Shown: positions 27,598-37,063, counted from the stretch's first letter. The stretch: 64,000 nucleotides of DNA from Granulicella sp. L56 (GCF_009765835.1 NZ_LMUS01000006.1:62001-126000), one strand, 5' to 3'. Notes: generated from the sequence alone by a model not told the origin. Made by a program: numbers and translations.

Positions 27598-30392
27598 CCC
27601 TTCAGCTCGCGCTGCAACTCCGCCAGCAGATTCAGCGCTTCACGCGGAGTCAGCCCGTCCACATCCACCTCGCCCAGCCTATCCACAATCTTCTGCGACA
27701 GCGGCGTAAACATCGTCATCTGCATCTGCAGCGTCGATGGAGCGGCTTCGCGAACCTGCTGCGTCTCCGCCCGCTCATGCACCTTCAACACCTCACGCGC
27801 CCGCGAGATTACGACCGCAGGCAAACCGGCCAGCCGCGCTACCTCGATGCCGTAGCTCTTACTCGCAGCGCCAGCCTCGACCGTGTGCAGAAACACAATT
27901 CCCGAAGGCGTCTCCTTCACCGTCACGCGCAGGTTTGTCAGCCGTGCCAGTCGCTCCGCCAGCAGCGTCAGCTCGTGATAGTGCGTAGCGAACAGAGTGC
28001 GCGCGCCGATGCGATCGTGCAGATGTTCCACCGTTGCCCACGCCAGCGAAAGCCCGTCATAGGTCGCCGTCCCGCGACCCATCTCGTCGAGCAGCACCAG
28101 GCTGCGGTTCGTCGCGGTGTTCAGAATCGCAGCGGTCTCCGTCATCTCCACCATGAAGGTCGAGCGGCCACGCGCCACATTATCGCTAGCGCCGATGCGC
28201 GTATAGATGCGATCAACGAGGCCCACCCTCATTCGCTCCGCCGGAACAAAACACCCGCACTGCGCCATCACCACCAGCAGCGCCGCCTGCCGCAGATAGG
28301 TACTTTTGCCGCCCATGTTCGGTCCGGTAATCAGCAGCACCGCAGGTCCCGCATCCGCATCGAGATGCACCGAATTAGGCACAAATCGCCCGCCGCCACT
28401 CTCCTCCAGCCGCCGTTCCACCACCGGATGCCGCGCTCCTATGAACTCGAGCACGCCGCTGGCATCGACATCAGGCCGCGTCCATCCACGCAGCGCCGCC
28501 AGATGCGCAAAACATCCCAGCATATCGATCTCAGCCACGCGCCGCGCAGTGTCGCGCATTCGCTTCGCCGCGTCGAGCAACTGCCGTCGCAGCTCGGCGA
28601 ACAACCTGCGCTCAATCTCGCCGCTGCGCTCCTGCGCCGTCAGAATCTTCGTCTCGTACTCCTTCAACTCCGGAGTCGTAAATCGTTCGGCATTGACCAG
28701 CGTCTGCTTGCGTTCGTAATCCGCAGGAACTAACTTCGCATTCGCCTTGGTCACTTCGAGGTAGTAGCCAAAAACCGAGTTGAAGCGAACCTTCAGCGAG
28801 CCAATTCCCGTGCGCTGCCGCTCGCGCTCCTCAATCGCCACCAGCGCCTGCCGTCCGCTACGAGACAACTCGCGCAACTCATCCAACTCCGCATCGACGC
28901 CCGCGCGAATCACGCCGCCATCGGCCAACGACACCGGAGGCTCATCCGCGATAGAACGCACGATCATCTCGTGCAGGTCTTCCATCGCATCGAACGCTGA
29001 ACCGGGAACAAAACCTGGTGCCCCATGTCCCGATTCTGGAACATGGGTTTCCGCAGCAGCAACTCCACTCAGCTTCCGCCATAGCCCAGCCTCAAACAAA
29101 TTCACCACAGCGACAATTCCGGGCAGACAGCTCAGTGTTCCCGCCAGCGCCATCACCTCGCGCGGCCCGGCCGAATCGAGCGCGACCCGTCCCAGCAGCC
29201 GCTCCAGGTCGAGCACGCCGTTCATCGATCGTCGCAGCTCTTCTCGTTTGCGCAGGTCTGCCGTCGCCTCGCCCACTGCTTCGAGCCGTGCCTTGATCTC
29301 CGATAACTCGCTCGAAGGCCGCAGTAGCGTAGATCGCAACAAGCGCTTCCCCATCGGAGTGCAACACGCGTCAAGCGTATAGAACAAGGTCGTCTGCGAT
29401 GACTCGCCTGAAAACAGCGGCTCTACTAGTTCAAGATTTCTTACGCTCACCGCATCAAGTTCAAGACAGGTTGACCGCTCATAAAATCGCAGGCTATCCA
29501 CATGCTCCAAGCCACCCTGCTTAGTCGCTCGCATGTAGTGCAGCAGCGCACCCGCCGCCACAGCGGCTGTCTCGTGCCCACTCAGTCCCATGCCATCGAG
29601 CGACTGCACGCGAAGATGATTGCGTAGCAATGGAACAGCATAGTCCGCGGTAAAAACCCAATCTTCCACCGCAGTCTTCGTCCGAATCGCATCCAGCCCC
29701 GCCGAAGCAGCCTCATCCTCCGTCGAATCCGACCCCGAACCTCCGAGTGCCCCATCCTTCGTGGCTTTATCGCGAAGGGTGGGAAGTACACCGCTGGAGC
29801 CATAGTTCAACCCGCCCAGCCCACCCTGTGCATACAGCAATTCAACCGGCCTCACCCGACCAAGCTCATCCGCTGCCAACGCCCAGCCATCGGCACCCGA
29901 AAACTCAGTCGCACGAAACTCTCCCGTAGAAAGATCGAGCAGCGCCAGCCCAACGCATTGCTCCAGCACAACCACGCTGGCCAGATAATTACTCTGCTCC
30001 GCACCCAGCGCAGGATCGACCGCCGTCCCCGGCGTCAGCACCCGCGTCACCTCGCGGCGAACAATTGTTTTGGTCAGCTTGGGATCTTCGATCTGCTCGC
30101 ACACGGCGATGCGATAGCCCTTGCGCAGCAGCCGCTGAAAATAGCCCTCTGCCGCATGGTAAGGAACGCCGCACATCGGCTGCTTCTTCTCTTTGTCGCG
30201 GGCCGTCAGCGTCAGTTGCAGCTCACGCGAAGCCGTGATCGCGTCCTCGTAAAACAGCTCATAGAAGTCGCCGATGCGGCAGAACATCAGGCAGTCGGGA
30301 TACTGCTCCTTCGCCGCAAAATACTGCCGCATCACCGGCGTCAAAGCCGCTGTATCGCCCATCAAATTGCTTGTCGTCTCATTCGTCATCAT
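27594..30392 (-). CDS. mutS: DNA mismatch repair protein MutS with two repeat-derived inserts
   Basis: About 932 residues, longer than the usual 850-880. Seen: mismatch-binding start QYPDCLMFCRIGDFYELF (GDFYELF is the Phe-x-Glu region), Walker A GPNMGGKSTYLRQ, Walker B/signature DEMGRGTATYDG and FATHYHEL. Two stretches are encoded by palindromes: LPTLRDKATKDGAL (about residues 203-215, connector region) and ETHVPESGHGAPG (about 447-459, lever/core region). Both keep the frame. ATG 30392 is chosen as the family start; the ribosome site is weak. It follows the glutaminyl cyclase gene on the same strand. Confidence 0.96.
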   Translation of the reverse strand: MMTNETTSNLMGDTAALTPVMRQYFAAKEQYPDCLMFCRIGDFYELFYEDAITASRELQLTLTARDKEKKQPMCGVPYHAAEGYFQRLLRKGYRIAVCEQIEDPKLTKTIVRREVTRVLTPGTAVDPALGAEQSNYLASVVVLEQCVGLALLDLSTGEFRATEFSGADGWALAADELGRVRPVELLYAQGGLGGLNYGSSGVLPTLRDKATKDGALGGSGSDSTEDEAASAGLDAIRTKTAVEDWVFTADYAVPLLRNHLRVQSLDGMGLSGHETAAVAAGALLHYMRATKQGGLEHVDSLRFYERSTCLELDAVSVRNLELVEPLFSGESSQTTLFYTLDACCTPMGKRLLRSTLLRPSSELSEIKARLEAVGEATADLRKREELRRSMNGVLDLERLLGRVALDSAGPREVMALAGTLSCLPGIVAVVNLFEAGLWRKLSGVAAAETHVPESGHGAPGFVPGSAFDAMEDLHEMIVRSIADEPPVSLADGGVIRAGVDAELDELRELSRSGRQALVAIEERERQRTGIGSLKVRFNSVFGYYLEVTKANAKLVPADYERKQTLVNAERFTTPELKEYETKILTAQERSGEIERRLFAELRRQLLDAAKRMRDTARRVAEIDMLGCFAHLAALRGWTRPDVDASGVLEFIGARHPVVERRLEESGGGRFVPNSVHLDADAGPAVLLITGPNMGGKSTYLRQAALLVVMAQCGCFVPAERMRVGLVDRIYTRIGASDNVARGRSTFMVEMTETAAILNTATNRSLVLLDEMGRGTATYDGLSLAWATVEHLHDRIGARTLFATHYHELTLLAERLARLTNLRVTVKETPSGIVFLHTVEAGAASKSYGIEVARLAGLPAVVISRAREVLKVHERAETQQVREAAPSTLQMQMTMFTPLSQKIVDRLGEVDVDGLTPREALNLLAELQRELKG
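29017..29052. repeat. coding palindromic repeat, type A (in mutS)
   Basis: CCCATGT/ACATGGG arms around the core CCAGAATCGGGA (minus strand), ending GGGGCACC. Translated as ETHVPESGHGAP in the mutS frame, the same peptide as in lolC at 39416. Confidence 0.85.
29745..29787. repeat. coding palindromic repeat, type B (in mutS)
   Basis: Arms CCCATCCTTCG (29751-29761) and CGAAGGGTGGG (29773-29783), 11 bp with one G-T pair, with GTGCC outside. Read in frame as LPTLRDKATKDGAL within the MutS connector domain. The sequence differs from type A but shares the GGGGCAC end. Confidence 0.8.
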
Positions 30393-30431
30393 TGTTATCG
30401 TAGAACCGCCAGAATACCGCACGCTGCATGG

Positions 30432-31235
30432 CTATCTCTTCGGAGCCGACACAAGCTTGATCTCAAACAGCTTCGGCCAGAGCTTCCCGGTCACAAACAG
30501 ACGATCGCTCTTCTGGTCATAAGCAATGCCATTCAGCACCGCATTGCCGTCCCTCGGCTCATCCTCCAACAGTCCACTCAGGTCGATCCACCCAATTACC
30601 TCACCCGTTGCCGGAGAGATGCGCGCAATCCGGTAGGCCTGCCATACATTCGCGTAGATCTCGCCGTGGATATACTCCAGCTCGTTCAGCTCCTTGACCG
30701 GCTTCCCACCATCCGATACCGCAAGCGTCCGCACCACCTTAAAGGTCACTGGATCGAGAAATCGCAGCACGGGCGAGCCATCGCTCATAATCAGGTTTTG
30801 ACGATCATGCGTCAGCCCCCAACCCTCGCCCTTGTACTCGAACGTCCTGACCACGCGCATACTGAAGCGGTCATAGACAAAGCCGCGATGCGCCAGCCAC
30901 GTCAGCTCGATCAGATTGCCGCCCCAATCCGTCAACCCTTCGCCAAAATATCTGTCAGGCACTTTCACGGATTGAATCACTCGACCCGTAGCCAAATCCA
31001 CAGCCCGCACCGAAGACCGCCCCTTCAACCCGGTGCCTTCATAGAGCATTCCATCGACCATTACCAGCCCCTGCGTAAACGCCGAACTGTCGTGCGGATA
31101 GGTATGCACCACGCGATAGCCCTCAACCGGCGCACTCAGCTTAGCCGCAACTCCCACCGCGGTATCGGCCACCAGCAACATCACAACGAACAGCAAGAAT
31201 CGGGACTCAGCTAATTTCATCGCGACTTTCAGCAT
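30432..31235 (-). CDS. glutaminyl-peptide cyclotransferase (plant-type, beta-propeller)
   Basis: 267 residues with an N-terminal signal or anchor (FLLFVVMLLVADTAVGVAA). It belongs to the glutamine cyclotransferase propeller family that forms pyroglutamate at N-termini of exported peptides: HDSSAFTQGLVMVDGMLYEG, YFGEGLTDWGGNLIELTW, KELNELEYIHGEIYANVW and LNGIAYDQKSDRLFVTGK are the conserved blades. Start may be M1 (31235) or M6 (31220). It lies 39 bases upstream of mutS and may share its transcript. Confidence 0.93.
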   Translation of the reverse strand: MLKVAMKLAESRFLLFVVMLLVADTAVGVAAKLSAPVEGYRVVHTYPHDSSAFTQGLVMVDGMLYEGTGLKGRSSVRAVDLATGRVIQSVKVPDRYFGEGLTDWGGNLIELTWLAHRGFVYDRFSMRVVRTFEYKGEGWGLTHDRQNLIMSDGSPVLRFLDPVTFKVVRTLAVSDGGKPVKELNELEYIHGEIYANVWQAYRIARISPATGEVIGWIDLSGLLEDEPRDGNAVLNGIAYDQKSDRLFVTGKLWPKLFEIKLVSAPKR

Positions 31236-31375
31236 CCTTTTGCGTCGGCAACTACCCTAAGACTAGTCGAAAAAGGCATCGCGGAGTGGCATGCCGTTCT
31301 CTGAACCGCTGCGCAAGCCCTCCTCATCCCTCATACCCGATATACTTAACATTCGCCACAAGCGAACGAATATCC

Positions 31376-32185
31376 ATGTCCCTCCTCTGGCTCAGAGTCG
31401 CGGTCCTTCTTTACGCGTTTGCCTCGCTCGCCGTCCTTCCGGCGGCGTTGTACGACCGTCCCCGCTGGCGCCACATCGCCATCCCCGCCACCACGGCGGC
31501 CATCTTCTTCCACTTCGTCTCGTTGATCGAGATGCTCAACGCGGCCCATCATCGCCTCCCCGTCGACACCCACGAGGCCCAGTCTTTCCTCGGCCTCCTC
31601 CTCGCACTGGCCTTCCTCTTCATCAGCGCACGATACAAAACCGTCTCGCTCGGCATCTTCATCCTGCCTATTTGCTTCCTGCTCGGCCTCATCCCCGCGT
31701 TCCATCCCGGCGAAGAGGCAACCTACTTCCCTCACCTGCACACCGGCTGGATCTTCCTCCACGTAGCGCTCCTCCTCGCCGCCTATGCAGCCTTATTTCT
31801 CTCTCTGCTCGCCTCGCTGCTGTATCTGGTGCAGGAGCGCCGTCTCAAGCAGAAGTCTCCCGCATTTAAGTGGCTTCCGCCGCTCGAGACCACTGACCAG
31901 ATCGCCCTTAAGACGCTCCTCTTCGGCCTGCCCTGCATGACCGCAGGTCTGCTGATCGGCTCCGTCATCGCCCAGCAGACAATAGGCTCCTCTTACTTCC
32001 TTGACCCCAAAGTCCTGCTCTCCTTCGCCATGTGGCTGGCCTACGTCGGCATGATCTTCATCCGCCGCCACAGCGGCCTGCGCGGACGCCGCGCCGTCTA
32101 TCTCTCCAGCTTCGTCTTCCTGGTCGTCCTCGCCGTCTGGGCCGCCAACCAACTTTCGGCCGTCCACAGGTTCACCGCGCCATGA
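31376..32185 (+). CDS. hemX: HemX/CcsA-like cytochrome assembly membrane protein
   Basis: 269 residues with eight hydrophobic helices. HFVSLIEML and the conserved HTGWIFLHVALLLAAYAALF region correspond to the His-bearing helices of the CcsA/HemX family. Next to hemA this is usually called HemX, which modulates glutamyl-tRNA reductase levels; a role in cytochrome c assembly is the alternative. ATG 31376 is the family start. It overlaps hemA by ATGA (32182-32185). Confidence 0.85.
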   Translation: MSLLWLRVAVLLYAFASLAVLPAALYDRPRWRHIAIPATTAAIFFHFVSLIEMLNAAHHRLPVDTHEAQSFLGLLLALAFLFISARYKTVSLGIFILPICFLLGLIPAFHPGEEATYFPHLHTGWIFLHVALLLAAYAALFLSLLASLLYLVQERRLKQKSPAFKWLPPLETTDQIALKTLLFGLPCMTAGLLIGSVIAQQTIGSSYFLDPKVLLSFAMWLAYVGMIFIRRHSGLRGRRAVYLSSFVFLVVLAVWAANQLSAVHRFTAP

Positions 32186-33507
32186 CGAAAAACCTCTCAG
32201 CGCCGGGCTCACCCGTTGTCATCCTCCTCGGCATCAACCACAACACCGCGCCCATCGAGGTACGCGAGCGCCTCGCCATCGCTCCCTCGCGCCTCGCCGA
32301 CGCCACCCGCGCCCTAGCGCATCAGCCGGGCATTCGCGAAGCCATCATTCTCTCCACCTGCAACCGCGTCGAGCTGCTCACCGTGCAGGACGCCGCGCAC
32401 TCCGAGAATCCCGGCACACTCAACTTCCTCTACGAGTACCTCAACATTCCCGCAAGCGATCTCCAGCCGCATCTCTACGAGTTCCGCGAGCGCGAGGCCG
32501 TCCGCCATCTCTTCCGCGTGGCCAGTTCGCTCGACAGCATGGTCGTAGGCGAACCCCAGATTCTCGGCCAGGTCAAAGAGGCCTACACCACAGGCCGCGA
32601 AGTCGGCGCGGTCGCCACCACGCTCGAAGGCCTGCTCCAGCGCGCCTTCACCGTAGCCAAGCGCGTCCGCACCGACACCCAGATCGGCTCCAGCTCCGTC
32701 TCCATCGCCTCGGTGGCTGTAGATCTCGCGCGCAAGATCTTCGATTCCCTCGAAGGCAAAACCGTCCTTCTCGTAGGAGCCGGAAAGATGTCCGAGCTTG
32801 CCGCACGCCACCTCATCCAGCAGGGCGCGGCCTCCATCCTCGTCGCCAACCGCACGCAATCAAGGGCCGAGCAGATCGCCAAAGAGTTCAACGGCCAGAT
32901 CATCCCCTTCGATCAGCTCTACGAGCAGGCTGACCGCGCCGACATCGTCATCACCTCCACCGGCGCGCCGCAAAAAATCTTCAGCCGCTCGCACGGCCAG
33001 CAATTCCTGCACCGCCGCCGCAACCGCCCCATGTTCTTCATCGACATCGCCGTCCCCCGCGACGTCGATCCCGGCATGAACGAGGTCGAAGGCTGCTTCG
33101 TCTACGATATCGACGACCTGCAGCAGGTCGCACAGGCCAACCTCGCCGACCGCAGCCGCGAAGCCGAAGCCGCCGAAGCCATCGTCACCCGCGAGGTCGA
33201 CAAATACCTCCAGCGGCTGCAAACCCTCAACGCCGTACCCGCCATTCAGTCGTTGCAGCAATACGCCGAGGCCATCCGGCAGGCCGAACTCCGCCGCTCG
33301 CAATCCAAGCTCGCCGGCCTCACTCCCGAGCAGCGCGAGGCGGTCGATGTGCTGACCCGCTCCCTCACGGCAAAGTTCCTCCACCACCCGCTGACCGGCA
33401 TCCGTCAGGCCGCGCAACAAGGTGACTCCCAAACACTCGCCGACCTCCAGCGCCTCTACACGGGCCAGTCCGACCAAAAATCCGATCCACCCACCGACGA
33501 AGATTGA
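32182..33507 (+). CDS. hemA: glutamyl-tRNA reductase
   Basis: 441 residues, first committed step of C5-pathway tetrapyrrole synthesis: reduces Glu-tRNA to glutamate-1-semialdehyde with NADPH. Nucleophile C60 is in STCNRVELL; SSLDSMVVGEPQILGQVKEAY follows. The NADPH domain has LVGAGKMSELAARHL, and the C-terminal dimerization helix is present. The ATG overlaps the hemX stop. hemC lies 1.7 kb downstream, behind a FecR gene. Confidence 0.97.
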   Translation: MTKNLSAPGSPVVILLGINHNTAPIEVRERLAIAPSRLADATRALAHQPGIREAIILSTCNRVELLTVQDAAHSENPGTLNFLYEYLNIPASDLQPHLYEFREREAVRHLFRVASSLDSMVVGEPQILGQVKEAYTTGREVGAVATTLEGLLQRAFTVAKRVRTDTQIGSSSVSIASVAVDLARKIFDSLEGKTVLLVGAGKMSELAARHLIQQGAASILVANRTQSRAEQIAKEFNGQIIPFDQLYEQADRADIVITSTGAPQKIFSRSHGQQFLHRRRNRPMFFIDIAVPRDVDPGMNEVEGCFVYDIDDLQQVAQANLADRSREAEAAEAIVTREVDKYLQRLQTLNAVPAIQSLQQYAEAIRQAELRRSQSKLAGLTPEQREAVDVLTRSLTAKFLHHPLTGIRQAAQQGDSQTLADLQRLYTGQSDQKSDPPTDED

Positions 33508-33560
33508 GAAATCTGACAAGTCTCCACCCCCGGTTGCATTTGAATATTCTTCTAGGTACG

Positions 33561-33615
33561 CCAAGGCTTCAGCTTTGGCCCTCTAAATGCTGCCCTAAAA
33601 ATGGGCTTCAGTCCC
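33561..33615. repeat. composite double-palindrome element, copy 3
   Basis: CCAAGGCTTCAGCTTTGG (33561-33578) and GGGCTTCAGTCCC (33603-33615), centres about 40 bases apart, matching the layout at 9083 and 24187. The rest of the 293-base gap up to 33800 holds a direct repeat ATAGTTGCG (about 33652 and 33688) and no gene. Confidence 0.65.
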
Positions 33616-33800
33616 TGGGGTATGTTCTCCTTCTGCTGTGGAGACGGCCAATATAGTTGCGACGATGCCATAACAACCCGCAATCATAAAAATAGTTGCG
33701 TTCGATTAGCGCGCTATCTCCAGCTATTTCAATAGCTTCGCCAGCCTCCCTTTGTGACCTTTCGGTCATTGCCGCATCTAAATTGCTAGAGGTTGTAACA

Positions 33801-34823
33801 ATGTCTATCCCAAAGTTCAAAGCGCTCTTGGTTTTCTCCCTGGCGACTCTGGCCGCTCCCGCCTTCGGGCAGAACGCGAACCCAGCCAGCCCAGGCACTC
33901 TTAATTACGTGGAAGGACAGGCCTCGATAGAAGGCCGCCAACTCTCCCGCCGCTCCGTAGGCCGCACCGAGATGCAGCCCGGCCAGGTCATCGCCACGGC
34001 CAACGGCAAAGCAGAGATCTTGCTCACTCCCGGCATATTTCTCCGCCTCGGAGACGACAGCACCGTACAGATGGTCTCGCCCGACCTGACCCACACCGAG
34101 GTCAGGCTCGAACGCGGCAACGCCAGCGTCGAAGTCGACCAGATCTACAAGCAGAACACCGTCCTCATCGACCTCCCCAATGGCCAGACCCAGCTGCTTC
34201 AGCATGGCCTCTATGGCTTCGACGCCAATAACTCGACCGTCCGCGTCTTCGATGGCAAGGCTGCGGTCTACCCCGGACAGAACTTGCAGAGCAACATCAA
34301 GCCGGTTGAAGTCAAAGGTGGGCATCAACTGGTCCTGAACGGCGAAGCCATCAAACCGCAGCGCTTCAATAAGGACCAGGCCAAGAACGACGATCTCTAT
34401 AAATGGAGCAGCCTTCGTTCGGCCTACCTGGGCGACGCCAACATCGACCTTGCCTCCCAATATGCCGGATACGGCGGCTTCACTCCCGGCTGGTACTGGG
34501 CAGGCGGTCCTTTCGGCTACACCTGGCTGCCAGGCGGCGACGGGCTCTTCTGGAACCCCTTCGGCTATGGCTTCTACTCGCCCTACTACATCTATGGCGG
34601 CGGCATCGTCTATCGCCGTCCGGGCGGGTATGGCTATCGTGGAGGCTACGGATATGGCGGCCATCCTGGCCCTGCCCGGGGCAGTAACGGCCACGTCGTC
34701 GCGCACCCCGGAGGCTATCAAGGCAACGGCGGCGGCTTCCACGGCAACGGCGGTGGCGGCTTCCACGGAGGAGGCGGTGGGGGCGGTGGCTCCCATGGCG
34801 GTGGTGGCGGTGGTCACCGCTAG
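33801..34823 (+). CDS. secreted FecR-domain protein with Gly-rich tail
   Basis: 340 residues. Signal peptide (ALLVFSLATLAAPAFGQ), then a FecR-like beta domain (LNYVEGQASIEGRQLSRRSV, ILLTPGIFLRLGDDSTVQMV, VDLPNG-like NTVLIDLPNGQTQLLQHGLY), then a Tyr/Gly/Trp-rich stretch and a C-terminal Gly/His/Asn repeat tail. There is no TM helix or sigma factor, so it is not a classical iron regulator; it is probably an exported structural or surface protein. ATG 33801 is taken as the start because the signal peptide begins there. Confidence 0.8.
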   Translation: MSIPKFKALLVFSLATLAAPAFGQNANPASPGTLNYVEGQASIEGRQLSRRSVGRTEMQPGQVIATANGKAEILLTPGIFLRLGDDSTVQMVSPDLTHTEVRLERGNASVEVDQIYKQNTVLIDLPNGQTQLLQHGLYGFDANNSTVRVFDGKAAVYPGQNLQSNIKPVEVKGGHQLVLNGEAIKPQRFNKDQAKNDDLYKWSSLRSAYLGDANIDLASQYAGYGGFTPGWYWAGGPFGYTWLPGGDGLFWNPFGYGFYSPYYIYGGGIVYRRPGGYGYRGGYGYGGHPGPARGSNGHVVAHPGGYQGNGGGFHGNGGGGFHGGGGGGGGSHGGGGGGHR

Positions 34824-34877
34824 ATCAGATCCCTGACGCTTTAGAGGGGTACCCCAAGAGTGAGGTACCCCTCAAGC

Positions 34878-34935
34878 TTGTCATTCTGAGCGCAGCGAAG
34901 AACCCCCGCATTTTGTCGTTGCTGTTGCTTGTACT
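34878..34935. repeat. dispersed REP-like repeat (inverse GATGACAA type)
   Basis: TTGTCATTCTGAGCGCAGCG followed by AAGAACCCCCGC and TTGCTGTTGCTTGTACTT. Its complement matches the end of the tract at 9156-9323. Confidence 0.6.
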
Positions 34936-34981
34936 TCCTGTCCTCTCCCTCTAAGCCGAATCCGCACTAATCCAAAAAATG

Positions 34982-35019
34982 AAACTGCTGGCTGGGTTCA
35001 CTCAGCCGGCAGTTTTTTT
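34982..35019 (+). terminator. Rho-independent terminator upstream of hemC
   Basis: A 13-bp stem AAACTGCTGGCTG/CAGCCGGCAGTTT (one G-T pair), an 8-base loop and a seven-T run. It probably ends the FecR transcript, 160 bases after the stop. The flanking A-run could make it work in both directions. The whole 34824-35228 gap otherwise holds the REP-like repeat and presumably the hemC promoter. Confidence 0.8.
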
Positions 35020-35228
35020 GCTCCGGATCGTCTCGAACATAAGGATGGCAAAACTTGACAAACGCCGCTCTCCCCGAGCGCCCTCCAGCGCCGCACGAGG
35101 GTTGACTTCCGTACCGAAGTCCAGACTTTGCTCTTTGTTTTGAAGACTTTGGGACTTAAGTACAGGGGAGGGGGAGGTACCCACCCTTAACCAAAATGCA
35201 GTTGCTCGCCTACAATCAGAACAAACCT

Positions 35229-36200
35229 ATGAGCAGTGAATTTAATCACCCAAAGAACCCTATTCGCATCGGTTCACGAGGCTCCCAGCTTGCACTCTGG
35301 CAAGCCAATCACATTCTCTACGCCCTGCGCGATGCTGGTTACCACGTCGAGCTTGAGGTCATTCGCACCACTGGCGATCGTATGCAGCAGCCAGGCTTTG
35401 TCGTACCCGCGAACCTCGACGGCAAAGGCATCTTCATCAAGGAGATCGAGGAAGCGCTCGAAGAAGGCAGCATCGACCTCGCCGTCCACAGCCTCAAAGA
35501 CTTGCCCACGCAACTCGCGCCGCAGTTCACCCTCGCCGCCATTCCCAAGCGCGCCGACGCTCGCGACGTCTGGGTCTGCGAGCCGTACTGGTCGCTCAAC
35601 ACACTGCCGATGGGCGGAAGAATTGGCACAACCAGCCCTCGCCGTCGCGCCCAACTGCTGGCGCTGCGCCCGGATGTAGAGTTCGTCGACATTCGCGGCA
35701 ACATCGACACTCGCCTCAAGAAGCTCGCTGCCGGGCAATGCGACGCTCTGGTTCTGGCCGCCGCAGGTCTCGACCGCCTCAAGCGCGCCGAATGGGTTCA
35801 TCACCGCTTCTCGCCGGAAGAGCTTTGTCCCGCGCCGGGACAAGGCGCGCTGGCCATCGAAACCCGTAGCACTGAGCACCTCATCGACGAGGGCCGCGAC
35901 GCTTATATTCGCCAGGCGGTCGCCTTCTTCAACCACCCCGAAACACGCTTCTGTGTCGAAGCCGAACGCGTCGCACTTGACGCTCTCGGAGGAGGCTGTT
36001 CGATTCCCATCGGCGTTCACTGCCTGCCCGAGTTTGAGAAGTGGCGCATGTTCGCCCAGGTGCTGGCTCCCGATGGCGAGGCCATGATCCAGATCGACAC
36101 GTCTACCCCGCTCGATACCACGCCGGAGTGTTTCGGCCAATGGGTCGCGGCTGATCTGAAGTCGAAAGGCGCTCTCGACCTGCTGGCAGCGACTTTGTAA
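35229..36200 (+). CDS. hemC: porphobilinogen deaminase (hydroxymethylbilane synthase)
   Basis: 323 residues. It joins four porphobilinogens into hydroxymethylbilane. Seen: IRIGSRGSQLALWQAN start, SLKDLPTQLAP, TTSPRRRAQLLALRPD, and the dipyrromethane cofactor loop LGGGCSIPIG with C257. ATG 35229 fits the family; an ATG 11 codons upstream is possible. It lies apart from hemX-hemA but on the same strand. Confidence 0.95.
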   Translation: MSSEFNHPKNPIRIGSRGSQLALWQANHILYALRDAGYHVELEVIRTTGDRMQQPGFVVPANLDGKGIFIKEIEEALEEGSIDLAVHSLKDLPTQLAPQFTLAAIPKRADARDVWVCEPYWSLNTLPMGGRIGTTSPRRRAQLLALRPDVEFVDIRGNIDTRLKKLAAGQCDALVLAAAGLDRLKRAEWVHHRFSPEELCPAPGQGALAIETRSTEHLIDEGRDAYIRQAVAFFNHPETRFCVEAERVALDALGGGCSIPIGVHCLPEFEKWRMFAQVLAPDGEAMIQIDTSTPLDTTPECFGQWVAADLKSKGALDLLAATL

Positions 36201-36292
36201 TGTGGCTGGAGTTCATTACAAAAAGTATTTCAACCTTGCATTTCTCTCCTTGAGGGCAGTAAAAACAAGGGGCACCTCCTACAGGAGAATCC

Positions 36293-37063
36293 ATGCCCCG
36301 AGTCAGCGCTTCAAGTTTGTCCCTCGTCATTCTTCTTGTCATCGCGACCATTGCCCAGACCGCGCCGGGCCAGTCCTTCCCGCTGGCTCCGCCAGCGGGC
36401 CCGCAGATCTATCCTCATCCGTTTGAAGACAGCGATGCAGGCTTTAAGCCAATCTTCGACGGCGAGACCTTGCACAACTGGGACGGCGACCCAAAGTACT
36501 GGCACGTCGAAGATCATGAGCTCATCGGCATCATCACGCCGGAGACCCTGTTGAAGCAGAACAGCTTCATCATCTGGCGCGGCGGAACCCCTGCAAACTT
36601 CGAGCTCAAGGCCGAGTTCCGCATCACCGATCACGGCAATAGCGGCATCAACTATCGCAGCGTACAGATTCCCGGTACCAAGTGGCTGCTCCGTGGCTAT
36701 CAGGCGGACATTGACGGCGAAAACAAATATACCGGGCAGAACTATGAGGAGCGCGGCCGCACGTTTCTTGCCATGCGCGGAACCATTACTCACGTCGTCA
36801 CCGGCAAAGGAGCGACGGTCATCGGCAGCCTTGGCGACGCCGATGAACTGAAGGCCTTCATCAAGCCAAACGATTGGAACCAGTATCACTTGATCGTTCG
36901 CGGTAACGTGCTGATCCATATTCTTAACGGTCACGTCATGAGCGAAGTCATTGATGACGATGAGCCTAACCGCAAGTTCAAAGGACTGATCGGGGTGCAG
37001 GTCCATGTCGGTCCGCCCATGAAGGTCGAGTACCGCAACATCCTGTTTAAAACCCTTCCCTGA
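36293..37063 (+). CDS. secreted DUF1080 protein
   Basis: 256 residues with a signal peptide (LVILLVIATIAQTAPGQ). The concanavalin-like DUF1080 (3-keto-disaccharide hydrolase) fold is shown by FKPIFDGETLHNWDGD, ELKAEFRITDHGNSGINYRS, GYQADIDGENKYTGQNYEE and the end IGVQVHVGPPMKVEYRNILF. Members cleave 3-keto-glycosides or bind sugars; specificity is unknown. ACAGGAG lies before the ATG. Confidence 0.88.
   Translation: MPRVSASSLSLVILLVIATIAQTAPGQSFPLAPPAGPQIYPHPFEDSDAGFKPIFDGETLHNWDGDPKYWHVEDHELIGIITPETLLKQNSFIIWRGGTPANFELKAEFRITDHGNSGINYRSVQIPGTKWLLRGYQADIDGENKYTGQNYEERGRTFLAMRGTITHVVTGKGATVIGSLGDADELKAFIKPNDWNQYHLIVRGNVLIHILNGHVMSEVIDDDEPNRKFKGLIGVQVHVGPPMKVEYRNILFKTLP

Noticed and set aside
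29958..31214. 418-codon frame opposite mutS and glutaminyl cyclase
   Set aside because: It spans two well-supported genes and their gap in antisense and shows no domain.
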